From positions 1 to 25,611 of the forward strand of contig JBBCJM010000172.1 of the NCBI GenBank assembly GCA_037190175.1: a DNA stretch of 25,611 nt, in the 5' to 3' direction. The stretch is from JBBCJM01 sp037190175 (GTDB taxonomy: Bacteria; Pseudomonadota; Alphaproteobacteria; Rhodobacterales; Rhodobacteraceae). Below the pieces are notes generated by a model. The model searched no databases, was not told where the DNA came from, and saw nothing but the letters and a program-made list of their open reading frames with translations. Positions 6,759 through 13,982 of this stretch are shown piece by piece. Positions within the stretch are counted from its first letter, which is position 1. Each line of letters starts with the position of its first letter. Made by a program: the position numbers and the translations under genes.

Positions 6759-7992
6759 CGCGCAAAGCTGGTTCCCGGCGGGGGACGAATTGCCCAACCT
6801 GCGGCACCTGCGGCTGTTCGAGGCCGCGGTGCGGCTGGGCTCGCTGACCCGCGCGGCCGAGATGGTGCATGTCTCGCAGCCCGCGGCCTCGCAGGCCCTG
6901 GCGCGGCTGGGGCGCCTCTTCGGCGCAAGGCTGGCCGAGCGCACCTCGGGGGGCCTGCGCGCCACGCAGGAGGGGCGGATCGTGCAGGCCCGCGCCGCCC
7001 GGGCGCTCGCGCATCTGGCCGAGGCCAACCGGCGGATCACCCTGCGCTCGCGCCTGGGCCGCGGCGTGGCCGGCGACCGGCTGGAACGCCACGCCACCAT
7101 GGCGCAGCTGCGCGCGCTCTCGGCCTTTGCCGAGGCCGGCAGCTTCTCCGACGCCGCCCGCCGCATGGGCCAGACCGAACCCGCGGTGCAGCGCGCGGCG
7201 CGCGAGATCGAGCGGCTGCTGGGCGTGCCGCTGTTCGACGGCGGCCCGCGCGACATCCGCCTGACCCCGGCGGGCGAGACGGTGGCGATCCATGCCGGGC
7301 TGGCGCTGAAGGAGATCGCCGCGGCGCATGACGAGCTGCGCGAGGAGACCGGGGTCTTCGACGGCCGGCTGGTGGTGGGCACGCTGCCGCTGGTGCGCAC
7401 CCGGGTGGTGCCCGAGGCGGTGGTGGCGCTGATGCAGCGCCACCCGGCGGCGCGGATCGAGGTGATCGACGGCTCCTACGATTCGCTGGTGCGCGGGTTG
7501 CGCAGCGGGGCCTGCGACATGATCCTGGGCGCGCTGCGCGAACAGGGCCGGCCGCGGGGGCTGGCCGAACGCCCGCTGTTCCACGACCGGCTCAGCATCG
7601 TCGCCCGCGCCCGCCATCCGCTGGCGGGCCGGGCGCTGGAGGGGCCGGAACTGGCCGGCTACCCCTGGGTGCTGCCCCGCCGCGACACGCCGGCCCGCGG
7701 GGTCTTCGAGCGGCTGGCGGAAGAGCGCGGGGTGCGCGACGCCGGGCGCGGCCATGTCGAGACCGGCTCGCTGGTGGCGCTGCGGGGGGTGCTGCTGGCG
7801 TCCGATGCGGTCACGATCATCTCATTGCAGCAGATCGACTACGAGCTGCGGCAGGGGCTGATCGTGCCGCTCGACCTCGAGGTGGCCGAAGGCGAGCGGG
7901 TGATCGGGGTGACCACGCTGGAGAACTGGCGCCCCACCGCGGTGCAGGCGGCGTTCCTGGAGTGCCTGGAGAGTGTCTGCGGGGGGTTGTAG
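6745..7992 (+). CDS. LysR-family regulator with two tandem N-terminal HTH domains
   Basis: About 415 residues, roughly 100 longer than a usual LysR protein. The extra length is a second winged HTH. HTH-1 spans about 18-75 (NLRHLRLFEAAVRLGSLTRA, SQPAASQAL). HTH-2 spans about 119-178 (AQLRALSAFAEAGSFSDAAR, TEPAVQRA, then PLFDGG and LTPAGE). Both look complete. The effector-binding domain follows from about residue 200 (GRLVVGTLPLVRTRVVPEAV to the C-terminus). It starts inside the end of galD and is the last gene of the operon, so it is probably the pathway regulator, equivalent in position to GalR. The ligand is likely a pathway intermediate. A single uninterrupted frame argues against a sequencing artefact. 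Confidence 0.88.
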   Translation: MYSPDAQSWFPAGDELPNLRHLRLFEAAVRLGSLTRAAEMVHVSQPAASQALARLGRLFGARLAERTSGGLRATQEGRIVQARAARALAHLAEANRRITLRSRLGRGVAGDRLERHATMAQLRALSAFAEAGSFSDAARRMGQTEPAVQRAAREIERLLGVPLFDGGPRDIRLTPAGETVAIHAGLALKEIAAAHDELREETGVFDGRLVVGTLPLVRTRVVPEAVVALMQRHPAARIEVIDGSYDSLVRGLRSGACDMILGALREQGRPRGLAERPLFHDRLSIVARARHPLAGRALEGPELAGYPWVLPRRDTPARGVFERLAEERGVRDAGRGHVETGSLVALRGVLLASDAVTIISLQQIDYELRQGLIVPLDLEVAEGERVIGVTTLENWRPTAVQAAFLECLESVCGGL

Positions 7993-8124
7993 AAGCCAAA
8001 ATCCTTGGAAGAAACTTGGATCTCAGACCACGATCCGCACCGGCTCGGCGTTGCAGAAGATCACGAAATGCCTGCTGTTCTCGACCGGGCGATAGCCGCG
8101 CCCAGGACCCCCACACGGTCCGGC
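7993..8124. other. Convergent intergenic gap, possible decayed gene tail on minus strand
   Basis: This 132-base gap lies between the LysR stop and the racemase-like stop. No clear hairpin-plus-T terminator was found. The minus strand carries a short coding-like stretch ending in a stop near 8023, reading GYRPVENSRHFVIFCNAEPV. It has no start and no family I recognise. It may be the C-terminal scrap of a lost gene. Confidence 0.25.
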
Positions 8125-8868
8125 TCAGCCCGCCGCCTGGGCCCTGTCCCCGGCCCGGCCGGTCCCGCGCGATCCCGTCGCGGCGAGCGCCAGACGGAAC
8201 GCCGCCTCCATCGCGTCGATCACCGGCAAGCCGTGCCGGCTTTCCAGTTCGGCCGCCCGTCCGGTGAGGCCGGCCGAGCCCAGGATGATCGCCTCGGCGC
8301 CGTCCCAGTCGCGGGCCAGCGCGATGGTGGCGTCGAGCTGCCGGTCCGCCGTGCCCGACCGCGCCGCGGCGGCGGCGACGCCGACCCCGGCGGCGCGCAC
8401 CGCGCATTGGCCTTCGGCCCCGAGGCCGGACAGCACCCGGCGGATGCCGGGGATCGCGCTGCCCACCGTGGTCACCACGGCGAAGCGGCGGCTGCGCAGC
8501 CGGGCGAAGGCGACCGAGGCCTCGACCGCCCCCACCACCGGCGCGCGCAGGAGCCGCCGGCCGGCCTCGAGCGCGATGTCGTCGAAACAGGCCATGACAT
8601 AGGCGTCGAACCCCGGGTTGCCCGCCAGCAGCGCGATGGCCAGCGGCTCGGCCACGGCGCGGTCCGCGGGGGTCTCGATCGACAGGGGGCTGTCCGCGGG
8701 GTTCAGCACCTGCACCTCGTGGCCCGCGGGCAGCACCTGCCGCGCCGTGCGATGCAGGAGCCCGTTCACCACCGGGTTGCCGTTGGGGTTGACGATCAGG
8801 AGGCGCCCGGCGGGCGCCTCCCCACTCGTTACGCAACCGATGCGGTCGTCACTCGTCACAACACTCAT
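8125..8868 (-). CDS. Asp/Glu/hydantoin racemase-superfamily protein lacking one catalytic cysteine
   Basis: About 247 residues. The fold is recognisable from LLIVNPNGNPVVNGLL near the N-terminus, DAYVMACFDDIALEAGRRLL around Cys94, and AEAIILGSAGLTGRAAEL around residue 198. Two-base racemases of this superfamily (aspartate, glutamate, hydantoin, allantoin) have a cysteine in each half. Here the first (Cys94) is kept but the second is Ser198 (codon TCG). It may therefore be a one-base isomerase, decarboxylase or altered-specificity enzyme rather than a true racemase. The ATG at 8868 overlaps the dctM stop as ATGA, so it is cotranslated with the TRAP transporter and probably acts on the imported acid. 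Longer in-frame forms run into dctM and were rejected. Confidence 0.82.
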   Translation of the reverse strand: MSVVTSDDRIGCVTSGEAPAGRLLIVNPNGNPVVNGLLHRTARQVLPAGHEVQVLNPADSPLSIETPADRAVAEPLAIALLAGNPGFDAYVMACFDDIALEAGRRLLRAPVVGAVEASVAFARLRSRRFAVVTTVGSAIPGIRRVLSGLGAEGQCAVRAAGVGVAAAAARSGTADRQLDATIALARDWDGAEAIILGSAGLTGRAAELESRHGLPVIDAMEAAFRLALAATGSRGTGRAGDRAQAAG

Positions 8869-10172
8869 TGCCGGCCTGCCAGGATGTCGGGCAGCCACAT
8901 GACGATCTGCGGCCAGATCATCAGCGCGATGGCGAAGAGCACCATCACCACCACATAGGGCAGCGCGCCCAGCATGACCTCGGAATAGGGGCCGCCGTCC
9001 TTGCGCACCCCGTGGACCACGAAGAGGTTCATCCCCACCGGCGGCGTGATCAGCGCGATCTCGCACATGATGACGATGAAGATGCCGAACCACACCGGGT
9101 CGATCCCGGCGGCCAGGATGATCGGCATCACGATGGGCACCGTCAGCACCAGCATCGACATCGCGTCCATGAAGGTGCCGAGCAGCACGTAGAACACCAG
9201 CAGCAGGAGGAGCAGCGCCAGCCGGTCCAGCCCGAAGCCGCCGATCCACTGCGTCATCGCCTGCGCCGCCCCGGTCATCGAGATGGTGACGTTGAGCAGC
9301 AGCGAGACCACCAGCACGATCATCACCATGCCCGAGGTGCGCGCCGCCTGCACCGAACAGGCCACCAGCAGGTCGACCGTCAGCCGCCCGTTCAGCGCCA
9401 CGAAGCCCAGCGCCATGACCACGCCGATGGCCGCCGATTCCGTGGGCGTGGCCAGCCCGGCATAGATCGAGCCCATCACCACGCCGAAAATGATCAGCGG
9501 CGGGATCAGGTATTTGCCCAGCGCCAGCTTCTCGCGCAGCGGCATCTCGATCAGCGCGGTCGCGGCCGCCCCGGCCCGGCTGTGGAAGAGGGCGATGTAG
9601 ACCGAGAAGCTCAGCGCCAGCAGCAGGCCGGGCACCACGCCGCCGGCGAAGAGCTGGCCCACCGAGGTGTTGGCGATGGAGCCGTAGACCAGCAGGTTGA
9701 TCGACGGCGGGATCAGGATGCCGAGCGTCCCGCCCGCCGCCAGCGATCCCAGCGCCGGCCCCATCGGGTATCTGTACTGCTGGAGCGCGGGCAGCGCGAT
9801 GGTCCCGACCGTCGCCGCGGTCGCCACCGACGAGCCCGAGGTGGCCGAGAACAGGGTGGTGGTGGCGATGTTGGAATGCAGCAGGCCCCCGGGCAGCCGC
9901 GCCAGCCAGACCGCCAGCGCGTCGTACATCCGGTCGGCGATGCCCCCGCGCAGCAGAAGCTCGCCCAGCAGCATGAAGAGCGGGATGGCCAGCATGGCGG
10001 GGCTGTTCAGGCTGGACCAGATCACCCCGCCCATCATCTCGACCAGCGGCGTGCCGAACAGCATGTAGCCGCCGAAGGCGCCGACCGCGATGATGGTGAC
10101 CGCGATGGGCAGGCTCAGGGCCATGAGGAACAGCATCGCGCCGAAGCCGATGCCGACGAGGGCGATGCTCAT
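8865..10172 (-). CDS. dctM: TRAP transporter large membrane subunit, DctM family
   Basis: About 435 residues, almost entirely hydrophobic with roughly a dozen membrane spans. It opens with SIALVGIGFGAMLFLMALSL and carries the DctM hallmark TTLFSATSGSSVATAATVG and the MPIILAAGIDPVWFGI segment. This subunit forms the sodium-coupled elevator of tripartite ATP-independent periplasmic transporters. It overlaps dctQ by four bases (ATGA) upstream and the racemase-like gene downstream, so all four genes dctP-dctQ-dctM-racemase form one transcript. TRAP systems usually carry carboxylates, keto acids, sialic acids or similar; the sequence alone does not give the substrate. Confidence 0.95.
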   Translation of the reverse strand: MSIALVGIGFGAMLFLMALSLPIAVTIIAVGAFGGYMLFGTPLVEMMGGVIWSSLNSPAMLAIPLFMLLGELLLRGGIADRMYDALAVWLARLPGGLLHSNIATTTLFSATSGSSVATAATVGTIALPALQQYRYPMGPALGSLAAGGTLGILIPPSINLLVYGSIANTSVGQLFAGGVVPGLLLALSFSVYIALFHSRAGAAATALIEMPLREKLALGKYLIPPLIIFGVVMGSIYAGLATPTESAAIGVVMALGFVALNGRLTVDLLVACSVQAARTSGMVMIVLVVSLLLNVTISMTGAAQAMTQWIGGFGLDRLALLLLLLVFYVLLGTFMDAMSMLVLTVPIVMPIILAAGIDPVWFGIFIVIMCEIALITPPVGMNLFVVHGVRKDGGPYSEVMLGALPYVVVMVLFAIALMIWPQIVMWLPDILAGRQ

Positions 10173-10762
10173 TGGACGGCCTCCCTGGCGGCGGGGTGAA
10201 TCTCGGCCTCGCGGCGCCTGAGGTCTTCCAGTTCGGCCTCCAGCTCCTCCTCGGCCGAGACGGTGCCGAAGTGCCTGCGGATACCCGCCCAGTCGCCCCG
10301 CAGCAGCATCCGCACCGCCTGGACGGACAACAGGATCCCCGCGACCGGGAAGGTGATCGAGGTGATCAGCCAGATCGACTGCGGCCAGACCAGGGGCGTC
10401 GCCCAGGGCGTCTGCGCGATGGAGCGGTAGAGGCGCGTCTCTCCCACCGTCTTCACGGTGAAATACAGGAAGAAGACTGCCAGCAGCGTCAGCGACACCA
10501 CCGCCGCCACGTCCAGCACCGCCTGCGCCTTGCGCGGGAAATGCTGGGTCAGCTGGCTGATGCGGATATGCGACCGCGAGACCAGCGCGACGGTGAAGCT
10601 CAGCGGCGCGGCGATGGCGATGGCATAGCCGCCCAGCTCGTCGATCCCGCCCAGCGAGTAGGAGAAGAACTTGCGCAGGAGCGTCTCGGCGGTGACCGCC
10701 AGAGACAGGGAGATCATCATGATCCCGAAAACGATCCCGAGGACCTTGGCATAGCGTTCCAT
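10169..10762 (-). CDS. dctQ: TRAP transporter small membrane subunit, DctQ family
   Basis: About 197 residues with four predicted membrane helices, the usual DctQ layout. The typical IDELGGYAIAIAAPLSFTVAL segment after the first helix and SRSHIRI at the cytoplasmic turn are present. The C-terminus is an unusually charged extension (GTVSAEEELEAELEDLRRRE) that could form a short coiled coil; most DctQ proteins end soon after helix four. It pairs with DctM to form the membrane complex. It starts ten bases after dctP and its stop overlaps the dctM start. Confidence 0.92.
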   Translation of the reverse strand: MERYAKVLGIVFGIMMISLSLAVTAETLLRKFFSYSLGGIDELGGYAIAIAAPLSFTVALVSRSHIRISQLTQHFPRKAQAVLDVAAVVSLTLLAVFFLYFTVKTVGETRLYRSIAQTPWATPLVWPQSIWLITSITFPVAGILLSVQAVRMLLRGDWAGIRRHFGTVSAEEELEAELEDLRRREAEIHPAAREAVQ

Positions 10763-10772
10763 CGCTGCGCCC

Positions 10773-11801
10773 TCAATGCCCGAGGCCGACGCCGATGGTG
10801 CTGCGCCAGACCTGTTCGCAATCCGCGGCGACGGCGTTGCATTGCGTCGCCCAGATCGGCAGGGAGACCTCGGCCACCGCGTCGGTCACCAGCTTCAGGT
10901 CGGCCTCGGACACCGGCGCCTCGACCAGCTTGTAGAGCGTGCCGCGCTCGCAGGGCTGCTGCCCGGTGTTGCAGCGCATCGCATCGGCGTAGAGCTCTTC
11001 CGAGAAGGTCCAGATCTCCTCGGTCAACTCGCCGATGGCCGCCTCCAGCACCGCCTGGTCCTCGGGCGAGAGCTTGTCCAGGCTGCGCAGGTTGATGGCA
11101 TAGCCGTTCATCGCCAGCTGCAGCGCCACCGGCAGGACGGTGGTCGTCGCCTCGGGCCAGCCGCCGGTGTTGGCCGAGGAGGGGCCGGTGATCGCGCAAT
11201 CCACCACGCCGCGCGCCAGCGACTGCTGCACCTCGCCGAAGGGCATCGAGATGCCGATGGCCCCCAGCTTGGCCACGAAATTCGCCGCCGACTGGTCGCC
11301 CACCCGGATCTTCAGGTCGTGCAGGCCGGCAAGGCTGTCGATCTGCGGCTTGCAGAAGATCACCTGCGGCCCGGCGGGCCACATGCCGTAGAGCCTGGCG
11401 TTGAACTGCGCCCGAAGCCGCTGGTCCACATAGGGCAGGAAGGCGGAGACGTTCCGCTTGCCGGCATCGAAGCTGGTGTTCAGCCCCACGAGGTCCAGCC
11501 CCAGGACCGAGGGCTCGTCCCGGCTGACCTGCGGGCCGCGGATCGACACGATGTCGAACAGCCCCGAGCGCAGGACCCGCAGCCCGTCGGTGTCGGGGAT
11601 GCCGGCCACGTCGATGGGCAGGTATTCGACGCGGATGTCCAGCCCGGTCCTTTCGGCAAGCGTCTCGAAGAAGGGTTGTTCCTTCTGCTGGGCGATGAGG
11701 CCCGAGCCCGAGGGCTGGCCCAGCACCCGCAGGGTGACGGTATCGGCCAGGGCGGCCGAGGCGAAAAGCGAACAGGTGGTGAGAAGCAGGGTGCGGAACA
11801 T
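10773..11801 (-). CDS. dctP: TRAP transporter periplasmic solute-binding protein, DctP family
   Basis: About 342 residues. A Sec signal peptide, MFRTLLLTTCSLFASAALA, is followed by DTVTLRVLGQPSGSG, giving a likely cut after ALA at residue 19. The DctP fold shows in AGLHDLKIRVGDQSAANFV, whose arginine normally binds the substrate carboxylate, and in FGEVQQSLARGVVDCAITGP. The start at 11801 was chosen over the longer frame because it begins the signal peptide and has AGAGAGGA about five bases upstream. Several cysteines near the C-terminus (RCNTGQQPCERG, TQCNAVAADCEQ) suggest disulfides in the periplasm. The 5' leader contains two RpiR-type dyads and a hairpin that can pair with the ribosome-binding site. 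Confidence 0.92.
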   Translation of the reverse strand: MFRTLLLTTCSLFASAALADTVTLRVLGQPSGSGLIAQQKEQPFFETLAERTGLDIRVEYLPIDVAGIPDTDGLRVLRSGLFDIVSIRGPQVSRDEPSVLGLDLVGLNTSFDAGKRNVSAFLPYVDQRLRAQFNARLYGMWPAGPQVIFCKPQIDSLAGLHDLKIRVGDQSAANFVAKLGAIGISMPFGEVQQSLARGVVDCAITGPSSANTGGWPEATTTVLPVALQLAMNGYAINLRSLDKLSPEDQAVLEAAIGELTEEIWTFSEELYADAMRCNTGQQPCERGTLYKLVEAPVSEADLKLVTDAVAEVSLPIWATQCNAVAADCEQVWRSTIGVGLGH

Positions 11802-11804
11802 GGT

Positions 11805-11847
11805 GTCCTCTCTGTTGATCGATTTTCTTGGGTCCTCCCGAGAGGAC
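11805..11847 (-). promoter_or_regulatory. dctP leader hairpin with alternative pairing to the ribosome-binding site
   Basis: In the dctP leader RNA, a six-base stem (GTCCTC/GAGGAC with a four-base loop) lies at 11832-11847. Its 5' arm, GUCCUCUC (complement of 11840-11847), is also perfectly complementary over eight bases to GAGAGGAC (complement of 11805-11812), the Shine-Dalgarno region of dctP. The two pairings exclude each other, so the leader could hide or expose the ribosome-binding site. Function is inferred only from base pairing. Confidence 0.4.
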
Positions 11848-11848
11848 A

Positions 11849-11864
11849 TGAAAACACATTTTCA
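11849..11864. promoter_or_regulatory. Probable RpiR operator upstream of dctP (site 1)
   Basis: The sequence is TGAAAACACATTTTCA, an inverted repeat TGAAAA-N4-TTTTCA with perfect arms. The same arms occur before the RpiR gene itself (12828-12843). The site would fall just downstream of the predicted dctP transcription start, a position suited to repression. Confidence 0.65.
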
Positions 11865-11880
11865 CAAACCGGCACAGATT

Positions 11881-11908
11881 CGTGTAGATCATGAAAACAA
11901 AATTTCAA
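11881..11908 (-). promoter_or_regulatory. Predicted dctPQM promoter overlapped by RpiR operator site 2
   Basis: On the minus strand a -35 TTGAAA (complement of 11903-11908), a 16-base spacer and a weak -10 TACACG (complement of 11881-11886) can be read. The dyad TGAAAACAAAATTTCA at 11892-11907 covers the -35 box and spacer. It matches the RpiR-type dyad with one arm shortened by a base, and it starts 43 bp from site 1. Binding here would block RNA polymerase. Confidence 0.5.
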
Positions 11909-11976
11909 GCCTTGCCAGGATCTGCCTGCGCCTTGTGCGCGAATCCCCGCCTAAAGCCGCCCCTGCGTGCAGTCTG

Positions 11977-12813
11977 TCAAAGCTCGTCCAGCGCGTCGTT
12001 GAGGCGCTCGATCTCCCGCAGCCGGTCGCGCCCGGCGGTTTCGGCCAGCGCGATGGTGCGATTCGCGATCAGGTTGCACAGGCCCATCACCGCGACATGG
12101 TTGAACAGCGGCCCCGGCGAGGCGGTCTCGCAGCGGAAGTGCCAGGCGGCCGAGCCCCGCGGCGCCACGCCCTCGTCCGTGACATAGGCAAGGGCCGCCC
12201 CCCGCGCCGCGATCTCCTGCAGGATCGCCTCGGTCTGCGAGACGCGGCGGCGCATGGCGAAGAAGATCGCCACATCCTCGGCCCGCAGGCTGACCAGATG
12301 CTCGCCCATGGTCTGGCCGGCGGCGGGGATCGCCACGATCTCCTCGATCACCTGCGTCATCTGCCATTGCAGGTAGACGGCGAAGGCGGTCGAGGCGCGG
12401 AACCCGATCACCCAGACCTTGCGGGCGGCGAGCAGCCTGGCCGCGAGGGCGTCGATCTCCTCCAGATCCACCCCGGCCAGGCTGAGCTGCAGGTTGCTGC
12501 TGTCGCGCTCGATATAGGTCGCGACGGTCTGCGCCTCTCCCGGCCCGGCGGGCGCGATGTAGAGACGCGATCCCGTGTTGCGCTCCTGCCGGGCGTGAAG
12601 ACGGGCTTCCTCGTAGGACTGATAGCCGAGGCGATGGACGAAGCGCGTCACCGTGGCGTTGGACACCCCGGCCAGCGCCGCAAGCTCCGAGGCGGTATAG
12701 CTGGCGACTTCGCCCGGAAAGTCCGAGATCAGCTCGCCCAGCTTGCGCTCCGCCGGCCGCAGCGTGGGCGCGGCGGCCCGCACCTTTGCGAGGAATGATC
12801 CGCCTTTGGCCAT
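11977..12813 (-). CDS. MurR/RpiR-family transcriptional regulator
   Basis: About 278 residues. The N-terminal HTH_6 domain spans about 1-75, with TASELAALAGVSNATVTRF as the helix-turn-helix and RLGYQSYEEARLHARQE after it. A SIS domain follows at about 120-260 (LLAARKVWVIGFRASTAFAVYLQ). RpiR proteins usually sense sugar phosphates or related phosphorylated compounds through the SIS domain. It lies upstream of the TRAP operon and downstream of the frl-type operon, all on the same strand. The dyads before its own gene and before dctP indicate that it controls itself and the TRAP transporter. No such dyad was seen before the frl operon. Confidence 0.9.
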   Translation of the reverse strand: MAKGGSFLAKVRAAAPTLRPAERKLGELISDFPGEVASYTASELAALAGVSNATVTRFVHRLGYQSYEEARLHARQERNTGSRLYIAPAGPGEAQTVATYIERDSSNLQLSLAGVDLEEIDALAARLLAARKVWVIGFRASTAFAVYLQWQMTQVIEEIVAIPAAGQTMGEHLVSLRAEDVAIFFAMRRRVSQTEAILQEIAARGAALAYVTDEGVAPRGSAAWHFRCETASPGPLFNHVAVMGLCNLIANRTIALAETAGRDRLREIERLNDALDEL

Positions 12814-12826
12814 GCACCACCCGGGC

Positions 12827-12844
12827 GTGAAAAGCTGTTTTCAC
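12827..12844. promoter_or_regulatory. Probable RpiR autoregulatory operator
   Basis: The sequence GTGAAAAGCTGTTTTCAC is a perfect seven-base inverted repeat around four bases. Its inner edge lies about 14 bases before the RpiR start codon, so bound protein would cover the leader or transcription start. It shares the TGAAAA-N4-TTTTCA arms with site 1 before dctP. Confidence 0.68.
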
Positions 12845-12928
12845 GCTAGCATCGCCGCGGCGCGTTGGGAATAGCCGGCCCCCGGCGCGGCCTGTCGGTT
12901 CCGTCAGAGGCGCTTCCCGAAGGATGCG

Positions 12929-13957
12929 TCAGCCGATCCGCATTCCGTTTTCGTCGAAGCGGTGCACGTGGGTGGGGTCGATGCCCAGCGCGATGGTGGC
13001 GCCGCGGGCCACCGGATGGTCGCCGTGCAGCTTGGCAATGACCGCGGCGCCCTCGGGCGTGCGCAGATGGACCAGCGTCACCTCGCCCAGATGTTCGACC
13101 AGCTGCACCGTTCCCGTCACCACCGCCGGGCGGGCCGCGTCGGCCAGCACGAAGTTCTCGGGCCGCAGGCCCAGGCTCAGCGGGCCATCGGCGTCGAGAA
13201 CCGGGCGGCCGTCCTCGATCCGGCCCGGCAGGATGTTCATGGCGGGCGATCCGATGAACTGCGCCACGAAGAGGTTGGCCGGGCGGTGGTAAAGCTCCAT
13301 CGGGGTGCCCACCTGCTCGATCCGGCCGGCGTTCATCACCACGATGCGGTCGGCCAGCGTCATCGCCTCGACCTGGTCGTGGGTGACGTAGATCATCGTC
13401 GCCTGCGGCAGCCGTTCGTGCAGCCCGGCGATCTCGACCCGCGTCGCCACCCGCAGCGCGGCGTCGAGGTTGGACAGGGGCTCGTCGAACAGGAAGATCC
13501 GCGGCTCGCGGGTGATGGCGCGGCCGATGGCGACCCGCTGGCGCTGGCCGCCGGACAGCTCCTTCGGCAGCCGCTCCAGATAGGGTTCCAGCCGCAGCAT
13601 CTGTGCCGCCTTGTCCACCCGCCGGGCGATCTCGTCCTTGGGCAGCCGGGCCATTTTCAGCCCGAAGGCCATGTTCTTGCGCACCGTCATGTGCGGATAG
13701 AGCGCGTAGGACTGGAAAACCATGGCGATGCCGCGCCTGGACGCCGGCATCCGGTTCACCAGTTCCCCGGCCATCTCCATCCGGCCCGAGGTGATCTCCT
13801 CCAGCCCCGCGATCAGCCGCAGGAGCGTGGACTTGCCGCAGCCCGAGGGGCCGACGAAGACCACCAGTTCGCCGCTGTCGATCTCGAGGTCGATCCCCTT
13901 CAGCACCTCGAGCGCGGCGTAGGACTTGCGGATGTCGTTGAGGACGAGCTTGGCCAT
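12929..13957 (-). CDS. Sugar ABC transporter ATP-binding protein, MalK/UgpC/FrlP type
   Basis: About 342 residues. Walker A GPSGCGKST lies at 36-44, the Q-loop in FQSYALYPHM, the signature LSGGQRQR at 134-141, Walker B IFLFDEP at 154-160, and the switch histidine in YVTHDQ (His193). A C-terminal TOBE/MalK-like domain follows from about 235 (GSPAMNILPGRIEDG, LGLRPENF). The start at 13957 was chosen because a GAGG-containing site lies just upstream and the Walker region then falls where expected; the longer frame runs antisense into the kinase gene. It is the last gene of the frl-type operon and should energise the two permeases. In B. subtilis the comparable position holds frlP, so this locus appears self-sufficient. 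Confidence 0.93.
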   Translation of the reverse strand: MAKLVLNDIRKSYAALEVLKGIDLEIDSGELVVFVGPSGCGKSTLLRLIAGLEEITSGRMEMAGELVNRMPASRRGIAMVFQSYALYPHMTVRKNMAFGLKMARLPKDEIARRVDKAAQMLRLEPYLERLPKELSGGQRQRVAIGRAITREPRIFLFDEPLSNLDAALRVATRVEIAGLHERLPQATMIYVTHDQVEAMTLADRIVVMNAGRIEQVGTPMELYHRPANLFVAQFIGSPAMNILPGRIEDGRPVLDADGPLSLGLRPENFVLADAARPAVVTGTVQLVEHLGEVTLVHLRTPEGAAVIAKLHGDHPVARGATIALGIDPTHVHRFDENGMRIG

Positions 13958-13982
13958 GGGTTTTTCCTCGGGGTCGGTCGGA

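Noticed and set aside
5436..7400. 654-codon minus-strand frame opposite galC-galD-lysR
   Set aside because: Shadow of well-supported genes; composition is Arg/Ser/Pro/Ala rich and no family is recognisable.
8868..9249. N-terminal extension of the racemase-like frame into dctM
   Set aside because: The extension is the out-of-frame reading of DctM; the ATG at 8868 overlapping the dctM stop is the normal coupled start.
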